From Cyprinodon diabolis (Eukaryota > Chordata > Actinopteri > Cyprinodontiformes > Cyprinodontidae), in the NCBI GenBank assembly GCA_030533445.1, contig CM060065.1:48795964-48859963 (forward strand): a stretch of DNA of 64,000 bases, given 5' to 3'. How positions within the stretch are numbered: the stretch's first letter is position 1; every line of letters starts with the position of its first letter. The translations under genes and the position numbers were made by a program. Below the pieces are notes generated by a model. That model did no database searches and had not been told where the DNA came from. It was given only the letters and a program-made list of their open reading frames with translations. Shown here one piece after another: positions 56,895 through 64,000 of this stretch.

Positions 56895-58496
56895 CAGTGG
56901 GGCAAAAAAGTATTTAGTCAGCCGCCAATAGTGCAAGTTCTCCCACTTAAAAAGATGAGAGAGGCCGGTAATTTTCATCATAGATATACCTCAACTATGA
57001 GAGACAAAATGAGGAAAAAAAATCCAGAAAATCACATTGTCTGATTTTTAAAGAATTTATTTGCAAAATATGGTGGAAAATAAGTATTTGGTCAATAACA
57101 AAAGTTCATCTCAATAATTTGTCATATACCCTTTGTTGGCAATGACAGAGATCAAACGTTTTCTGTAAGTCTTCACAAGGAGTTCAAACACTGTTGCTGG
57201 TATTTTGGCCCATTCCTCCATGCAGATCTCCTCTAGAGCAGTGATGTTCTGGGGCTGTCGCTGGGCAACACGGACTTTCAACTCCCTCCAAAGATTTTCT
57301 ATGGGGTTGAGATCTGGAGACTGGCTAGGCCACTCCAGGACCTTGAAATGTTTCTTACGAAGCCACTCCTTCGTTACCTGGGCGGTGTGTTTGGGATCAT
57401 TGTCATGCTGAAAGACCCAGCCACGTTTCATCTTCAATGCCCTTGCTGATGGAAGGAGGTTTTCACTCAAAATTTGACGATACATGGCCCCATTCATTCT
57501 TTCCTTCACACGGATCAGTCGTCCTGGTCCCTTATCAGAAAAACAGCCCCAAAGCATGATGTTTCCACCCCCATGCTTCACTGTAGGTATGGTGTTCTTT
57601 GGATGCAACTCAGCATTCTCTCTCCTCCAAACACGACGAGTAGAGTTTTTACCAAAAAGTTCTATTTTGGTTTCATCTGACCATATGATATTCTCCCAGT
57701 CATCGTCTGGATCATCCAAATGCTCTCTAGCAAACTTGAGACGGGCCTTGACATGTACTGGCTTAAGCAGGGGGACACGTCTGGCACTGCAGGATTTGAG
57801 TCCCTGGCGGCGTAGTGTGTTACTGATGGTAGCCTTTGTTACTTTGGTCCCAGCTCTCTGCAGGTCATTCACTAGGTCCCCCCGTGTGGTTCTGGGATTT
57901 TTACTCACCGTTCTTGTGATCATTTTGACCCCACGGGGTGAGATCTTGCGTGGAGCCCCAGATCGAGGAAGATTATCAGTGGTCTTGTATGTTTTCCATT
58001 TTCTAATAATTGATCCCACAGTTGATTTCTTCACACCAAGCTGTTTACCTATTGCAGATTCAGACTTCCCAGCCTGGTGCAGGTCTATAATTTTGTTTCG
58101 GGTGTCCTTTGACAGCTCTCTAGTTTTGGCCATGGTGGAGTTTAGAGTGTGACTGTTTGAGGTTGTGGACAGGTGTCTTTTATACAGATAACGGGTTCAA
58201 ACAGGTGCCATTAATGAAGGTAACGAGTGGAGGACAGAGGAGCCTCTTACAGAAGAAGTTACAGGTCTGTGAGAGCCAGGAATCTTGCTTGTTTGTAACT
58301 GACCAAATACTTATTTTCCACCATATTTTGCAAATAAATTCTTTAAAAATCAGACAATGTGATTTTCTGGATTTTTTTTTCTCATTTTGTCTCTCATAGT
58401 TGAGGTATATCTATGATGAAAATTACCGGCCTCTCTCATCTTTTTAAGTGGGAGAACTTGCACTATTGGTGGCTGACTAAATACTTTTTTGCCCCA

Positions 58497-58499
<3 letters not shown>
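56895..58499 (-). mobile_element. Intact Tc1-family transposon, nested
   Basis: Ends CAGTGGGGCAAAAAAGTATT and its inverse, each flanked by TA, inserted into a (TA)n run. Inverted repeats extend for about 200 bases with few mismatches. The transposase frame is unbroken, so this is the youngest layer of the stack. Confidence 0.94.
57111..58133 (-). CDS. Tc1-family transposase, intact DD34E
   Basis: The 340-residue protein starts [10 protein letters not shown]. Helix-turn-helix regions occupy about residues 1-110 ([17 protein letters not shown]; then [19 protein letters not shown]), joined by a [10 protein letters not shown] linker. Catalytic residues are D153 (WSDETKI), D244 (QHDNDPKH) and E279 (NPIENLW), with 34 residues between the last two, and the [12 protein letters not shown] box is present. 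It ends YMTNY, a usual Tc1-type end. There is no frameshift. It lies within an older hAT element, so it arrived later. Confidence 0.95.
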   Translation of the reverse strand: MAKTRELSKDTRNKIIDLHQAGKSESAIGKQLGVKKSTVGSIIRKWKTYKTTDNLPRSGAPRKISPRGVKMITRTVSKNPRTTRGDLVNDLQRAGTKVTKATISNTLRRQGLKSCSARRVPLLKPVHVKARLKFAREHLDDPDDDWENIIWSDETKIELFGKNSTRRVWRRENAELHPKNTIPTVKHGGGNIMLWGCFSDKGPGRLIRVKERMNGAMYRQILSENLLPSARALKMKRGWVFQHDNDPKHTAQVTKEWLRKKHFKVLEWPSQSPDLNPIENLWRELKVRVAQRQPQNITALEEICMEEWAKIPATVFELLVKTYRKRLISVIANKGYMTNY

Positions 58500-58551
<52 letters not shown>

Positions 58552-58677
58552 CATACATATATATATATATATACATATATACATACATACATACTTTTTT
58601 CTGTGTGGCCCGGTACCAAATGACCCATGGACCGGTACCGGTCCGCGGCCCGGTGGTTGGGGACCGCTGCTTTAGCT

Positions 58678-59089
58678 ACCATTGAAGACTTAGGATTGTA
58701 TGTGGATCAAAAAGATCATTCAACTTTAGACTGTTCTTTTTATCAATAACTTTAATCCCTAATAGTAATATAAAAAAGGCAAGTAACAGACCCAGTTTAT
58801 TGGCAAAAAGAGTTCTTTTTGGGGTGAGTTACACTTTAAATGGAATCATATCCTATTGTAATATTAAGGTATGTTTTAACCCTTTATAGGGCAAGTTACC
58901 ATTTCTGATCACATGCATCCCCCTGTACAAATAAGAGTCTGTCCCGTCCCTCAGTGAAGTCTAGAAGCACAAGATCTATATCCAGCCGTTCAGCTAAGAT
59001 GCTGCTACATGACTGTACATCTTATTTTGGCATTTGACCAATTAGATGAGCCCTTGAATGATATATTACCTGCTGCTTTTCATTTTCCT
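58678..59089. other. Plain stretch right of the nested elements
   Basis: No exon or repeat boundary recognised. Confidence 0.4.
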
Positions 59090-59235
59090 TTTAATATATC
59101 TATATATTTTATATATTTTATTTTATTTTTATTTCACGGTAGCTGTTATGGAAGTCCCAAATCTCATTGTATCTGTCACAGAATATAATGACAATAAAGG
59201 CTTTTTGACTTTGACTTTGACTTTGACTGTAAATT
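59090..59235 (+). mobile_element. LINE 3' end with CTTTGA tail
   Basis: The sequence ends AATGACAATAAAGG, a LINE-type tail, followed by four ACTTTG units. No coding part is left. Confidence 0.45.
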
Positions 59236-60439
59236 AAGTGGAAAAACAAAAAAGTTAAAAAGTAAAGAAAAAAAGGTACAAAGCTAACTGAAATGTTTGA
59301 AAGTCAAGGAAAAAAGGTATTTCGCTAATAAAGAAGGATTCCAATTACACTATTGGCTTGAAATGTGGATTTTCAAAGGATTTCACAGAGTGCCCTATAA
59401 AGGGTTAACTGCATTTGTGCTAAAAACATCCATGCGGCCAGAAAATGCCTTTTACAACCTTTTATTTCATGGATGCTGCTAGCCACATACTACTTCAGGT
59501 TTAATTTTCATTGCATTAATGTCTGGGCTTTAATTTATTGCTCAAAATGTTGTTTTAAGTGCTTCTCCTTGATTCTCTACAAAACCAACATATTCCTGTT
59601 TCTTCACCCAGAATGTTTCAGTGAAAAGACTCTAGTTACCTTCAGTCAATTCAAGTCAGTCACACTGGATAGGAGACAATACCTCAACAAGTTAAAACCT
59701 TGACACATATTTAAGATAAAATTATATTAAAAATGTCAAAGATAATATTCCCGGTATCATTATTTAGTGTCCTTCAGTTTGCAATAGGTCTTTCAGAAAA
59801 AAAGAAACTTTAAAACTCAATTTACAAATAAAAAGCATTACAAGTTACCAAAGGTTATTAAAGATAAAGGATTTTTAGATTAGATCATTTTTTCTACAAG
59901 TTAAATAAGAATATCCCCAACAGCAAAGCAGCACTTACGTTCTGCGTGTTCCTGTTCGTTAGTAAGACACTAGAGCTTGTGTTTTTATATTGTAAAGATA
60001 ATGATAAGAATCTTCCTTAAACGTCATATGACAGTAATGGAAGGTATTTACAAAGCATATAAAGTCACAGGTAATAAAGAAGCAAGCAAGGTAAAATATC
60101 CATGGCAATGGGAACGGATCCCTGTTTGGTATTTCTACCATGGGGACAAATCCTCTGTTATTAAAAATTCCTGTTTCTCAGCACTTAACCCCAAAAGTGC
60201 ATCAGCTAAAGAGGAAAACAACCCAAAAACATAAAATAGAAAATATTCTAGAACATTTAACCTCCTGATTGGTTAGAGGTGATTAATAATAATGATGATG
60301 TACAGAAATGTTCTGAAACATTTGTAGAAAACATTGTTTTAACTGAAATTGTGCTGGATTGTATTTAAATTATGTTCTGAAACAGCTTTACTATGTTTCG
60401 TAAACTTTGCCCTTAATTTGGGCAACATTGTGTTCAGTG
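59236..60439. other. Plain stretch, nothing recognised
   Basis: AT-rich sequence with no supported gene or repeat. Confidence 0.4.
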
Positions 60440-61869
60440 TAGGGCTGCAACTAACTATTATTTTAAAAATCAATGAATCGGCCGATTATTTTTTCGATTA
60501 ATCGGACAGAAACAAACAAGCACACAAGTACAGGTTGCTCATTAACTGTACTGGTGCAATGTGAAAAATAAATGTTTGTGTAAAAACTACGCAAACTTAC
60601 ATGAGAAATGTAGCTGTACATCCACAAAATATAGGGTACTTTGTTTCATAAAGCGCAAAAAAGACATTTTTGTTTTTAAAAGCCCCTAAGGGGTTCAAAC
60701 AATAGGCCCCCCCATTTCCACAAATGATTTTTTTTTAGACTAGAAGAGTTCTGCCGTTTAAGTCAGGAAAGTATAGCAGTTAAAGTTGCTACTTGAGAAA
60801 ATACTGAACCATAGAGGTAAAAATAGCCCTGTGATTCCAATTATAAATTGTATTTGGAATAAAAATGAGAGAACTAGGGGTGGTAAAAAACACATCCTCC
60901 AAAGACAGATATTTACATGGGAATGTGGCATATAATTAATTGAAATATTACTGATCTTGCTGGATTTTATTCTGCTTTACTTCCATAAATTGCAGGAACT
61001 TCTTTACTTTATCTTTGCCAGAAGATTTAAACTTTAAAAGCCTTGCCCTCATAATTTGCAAGTTAATTTATTTATAAAGTAAATATAAACGCTGCTTAAG
61101 CTAATTCAAATGAAATTAAAAGTAAAATAAGTAGCCAATCTTATCACTGTCTGTAACCTACTAACACGGTAAGGAAAGCATCAGACGAGCTACCTGAGAA
61201 ACTAACGTTACGTTTCCCCACTTTAAAACGAAACCAACATGGTCGCTCACCCTGCTGATCAGCTCTCTTCACTGCCATCGAAGGCTCCATCGTGTTTTCT
61301 TTTCAGGTGCTGCGTCATAACAGTGGTGCTTCCGTGTTATGTTAATTTGTTTTTACAAAAGTTGCATGTTACGACTTTTTTCACTTTACAAAGCGCAGGC
61401 TATTTTAATTATTGTGATCAATTTGCGCCGTCAATCCCGGCGCATGCGCGCTTCATTTGCAGTCTGGACGCTGAGGGTAAACATCCTGCGGCTCTGACTG
61501 CAGCGCTGAGAGGGACTCCTGTGGGAGAACGGCCAACAAGAGTTGGAACGATACATGCTTTCACGTAAGAGTCTCCAAAAGCCGCCAGTGACACCGTAAA
61601 AAGTCGCCAGATTTGTCGCTATTCGCTTTTTTGAAAAATAGTCACTGGAGGGGTCTGAAAAGTCGCTGAGTTGGCAACACTGCACCTGCGGCGCTGACTC
61701 GCTCTGCTGTATTTTTTTTTCTTCCCCCGTTTCAGTCAAGTGGATGTGATGACGGCGGCAGCGGATGATGCATCAATCGCGCGACACAACCAATCGATGA
61801 TGAAATTCGTTGCCAACGCTTTTAAAAGTAGATTTTTATCGATTTTATCGATTCGTTGTTGCAGCCCTA
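60440..61869. mobile_element. hAT element, 1430 bases, with exact 8-bp target duplication
   Basis: Ends TAGGGCTGCAAC and GTTGCAGCCCTA are perfect inverted repeats, and GTTCAGTG is found directly outside both (60432-60439, 61870-61877). Subterminal ATCGATT-type motifs mirror each other. No transposase frame was recognised; the CpG-rich right part (61430-61760) is part of the element. Confidence 0.92.
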
Positions 61870-61877
61870 GTTCAGTG

Positions 61878-62329
61878 TAAATGGTTGCAGAGGATAACAT
61901 TGACGATTTATTTTGTAATGTTAAAATCACAAAAATCAGTTTTATTTGTATTTGATATGTCAAACCAACAAAGCATTACAGAACTGAAGGAAATGGATAT
62001 AGTCTTCAAAAAACGTTCATAAAACCTAAACTGTGATTAGTGATGCATTCATATGTATACCTGAGTCGACCATGTTTCTTTGCCATCATGGTGGCTTTTA
62101 GGGTATTTCTAGAGACAGAAATGTTTTTTCTACTCTTTGGAAAACAGCTTAAGCACTAAAGCACCTCTATAGTTTTATCTCAAGTTATCAACTGGATTAA
62201 ATGTTTGGTTTTATTTAGGACATAAATACATCTTTATTTAAACATTTTCATCCCAGGTCTGGTTTTAGCCTTTATCCTACAGCTAGGTGAACATCCACCT
62301 TAGTCATAAGTATTTGGAGAAGTTTTCTT
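61878..62329. other. Plain stretch, nothing recognised
   Basis: AT-rich with no supported feature. Confidence 0.4.
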
Positions 62330-62620
62330 CAAGCTTTGCCTTGTATTTAGCTTCGCCTGTTGTTCCCAAGGGCATGATGCCGCCACTGCCATGCTTCAGA
62401 AAGGGGATGGCGTTTTCAGTATCGATATTCCTAACTTGAGTGTCATTTGACCAGAAAACCGTCTCCCTTTGCTGTGAAATGATGATGTTAAATGGGATGT
62501 GACCGAGCAGCGGTATCTTCTTATCAAACTGTTTCCATGTTGGTCAGATGGCTCTAAATGCTCCCTAAATGCACAAGTCTGGCTTTTCAAAACTGTATCC
62601 ACCCGCACACCATAGAGTTC
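62330..62620 (-). pseudogene. Decayed Tc1-type transposase relic
   Basis: The minus strand reads FLKHGSGGIMPLGTT near 62360-62405, preceded by NIDTENAIP and FWSNDTQV-like sequence, which matches the central part of old Tc1 transposases. Frames are broken and the ends cannot be found. Confidence 0.55.
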
Positions 62621-62710
62621 AGAACCAAGACATGACCCGTTACCCGCAGTTATCTCCACACGGAGCCGTAAATGATAAAGTGCGACCCAACCCAGGATCA
62701 CAAATTGTAC

Positions 62711-63239
62711 TAGGGTTGTCAAAAGTATCGATACTGAAACGTTGTATCCGGATACAATACTCGTTTTTAAAAGTGTCAATACAGTGCTACCACCAGTGGC
62801 ACCTAAGCAGTCATTCATCTAAAGTGCAGAATAGAGGACAATGCACTGTCAGAACACTGTGTGATTGAATAATTCTACGCACTTTTCAGTTTCAGACTTT
62901 TTTTTTGTAACAGGTGCAGCTGCTGAGAATTATTTTTGTTTCTTAACTGGTTTGGCTAGCGTCATTGTTATGTGTGTAAAGCATAGCCAAGGAAGGAATA
63001 CTTAATTTTATAAGTTTTTTATCAAGCTTGCTTAATATTGTGCACAGCATGCAACCTCAAAATATTGTTCTTATTGTTTATTGTATTTATTTATTGTATT
63101 TTATTTATTAATGAAAATATTTCTGTAGAATTTTGGAGTCTTTGTTTTTATCCTTGTGGTATCGAAAATGGTATCGAGTATCGAATATTTTCCTTAGTAT
63201 CGGTATCGAGTTGAAAATTTTAGTACCATGACAACCCTA
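62711..63239. mobile_element. hAT non-autonomous element, 529 bases, exact 8-bp target duplication
   Basis: Ends TAGGGTTGTCA and TGACAACCCTA are perfect inverted repeats; AATTGTAC lies directly outside both (62703-62710, 63240-63247). Subterminal 'gtatcgatac' and 'gtatcggtatcgag' motifs recur. No coding sequence. Confidence 0.92.
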
Positions 63240-63363
63240 AATTGTACACACAGCTGTTTATAATAACAGAGGCAGAAAAGAGCATTGCCTCATGCACACA
63301 TCCAATGCGAGCTGTGCTCACAGATTAACAGCTGCTAATCTGCCAAAGTAAGATGGTTTGCTT

Positions 63364-63685
63364 TGGCTGCTCAGTGGTGCAGTGGTAGCACTGCCGCCTT
63401 GCAGCAAGAACATTCTGGTTCGATTCCCGCACGGAGTTTGCATGTTCTCCCTGTGCATGCGTGGGTTCTCTCCGGATACTTCTCCCACAGTCCAAAAACA
63501 TGACTGTTAGATTAACTGGCTTCTTAGGTGTGAGTGTGAATGGTTGTTTGTCTCTGTGTTGCCCTGCGATTCACTAGTGACCTGTACAGGGTGGACCCTG
63601 CCTCTCACCCGTAGACAGCTGGAGAGGCACCAGCAACCATTGCGGCCCCAAATGGGATAAAGCATAAAAATCCATTATCTGGATA
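63364..63685 (+). mobile_element. tRNA-headed SINE-like repeat with perfect B box
   Basis: The head has A-box-like AGTGGTGCAGTGGTAGCA and B box GGTTCGATTCC, exact to consensus. The body includes 'gagtttgcatgttctccctg' and is the same family as 6518-6813, in the opposite orientation. Confidence 0.7.
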
Positions 63686-64000
63686 TTCTTGAATCAATTT
63701 ATTATTTAACATATAAAGTTAATAAATAAGAAAATATAAATACTCTATCATAACCGCATTTTGTTCATTAATATACGTGCCGGCACCTGTGAAATAATAT
63801 TGGATTTTTTTCTACCCGTAGATGTATGTTATATAAGGGTACCCGACCCGGTGCAGGACTCTGGCTGTCGGTGCAAATAGAGTCTCTGATTTTATGCCAA
63901 ATGATCAGGAAAAACCCAGAGGAATAATTCCTTTATTAGTTATATTCAGTTCAGCGTCACAACCTCCTTCAGAGAGGTTAATTCCTGGATCAACAAGCTG
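63686..64000. other. Window end, nothing recognised
   Basis: AT-rich sequence; no mctp2 first exon or other gene can be seen before the window ends. Confidence 0.35.

Larger units (their letters stand above)
55638..58669. mobile_element. hAT (Charlie-like) MITE containing two nested insertions
   Basis: Ends CAGCGGTCCCCAACC and GGTTGGGGACCGCTG are perfect inverted repeats. Flanking octamers CTTTAGAG and CTTTAGCT agree at 6 of 8. The original element is 55638-56051 plus 58500-58669 and contained a (TA)n run into which a hAT and a Tc1 element were inserted. Confidence 0.88.

Noticed and set aside
57484..58152. 222-codon plus-strand frame
   Set aside because: Shadow of the minus-strand Tc1 transposase at 57111-58133.
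61431..61739. 102-codon frame in the hAT element
   Set aside because: Falls across subterminal sequence of the element and shows no transposase motif.

Overview
This window is from the nuclear genome of a ray-finned fish. The evidence is an intronless hatching-enzyme (HCE-type astacin) gene, an intron-rich mctp2 gene, and very dense teleost-type transposons (Tc1, hAT, pogo, Kolobok-like and L2-type elements, tRNA-derived SINEs). The style of the LINE/SINE tails suggests a percomorph, perhaps a killifish or livebearer relative; that is inference.

Left part (1-11,000). One complete gene is visible: a 265-codon, single-exon high choriolytic enzyme on the + strand (4797-5594), with a TATA box and a poly(A) signal. 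Around it are a fragment of a RecQ-like helicase (1353-1595), SINE and LINE pieces and plain AT-rich intergenic DNA.

Main gene (11,774-53,125, - strand). Eighteen exons encode about 660 residues of MCTP2 (multiple C2 and transmembrane domain-containing protein 2): three C2 domains, two membrane segments and the C-terminus. Nearly all exon phases join in frame. The N-terminal exons lie beyond 53,125, probably outside the window. One short exon expected between 30,133 and 32,850 was not found. The introns hold most of the window's transposons.

Repeats inside the gene. Notable are a terminal-inverted-repeat element carrying about 53 copies of a 20-bp unit with a perfect palindrome (17,326-18,493) and a diverged sister copy (43,545-43,770); a tandem duplication that copied the start of an mctp2 exon (13,867-15,311) and also preserves the empty site of a MITE; and an 890-bp GGAA/GGAC array (41,464-42,352).

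Right part (53,126-64,000). This is a pile of transposons: a hAT element hit by a second hAT and by an intact Tc1 (55,638-58,669), then two hAT elements with exact 8-bp target duplications (60,440-61,869 and 62,711-63,239) and a SINE. A further exact hAT insertion lies at 48,424-49,134.

Three different Tc1 families in the window each keep an uninterrupted transposase with a DD34E triad (19,098-20,102; 49,964-50,995; 57,111-58,133). I saw no operon-like or novel multigene system. The most unusual signals are the palindromic minisatellite element and the duplicated exon start.
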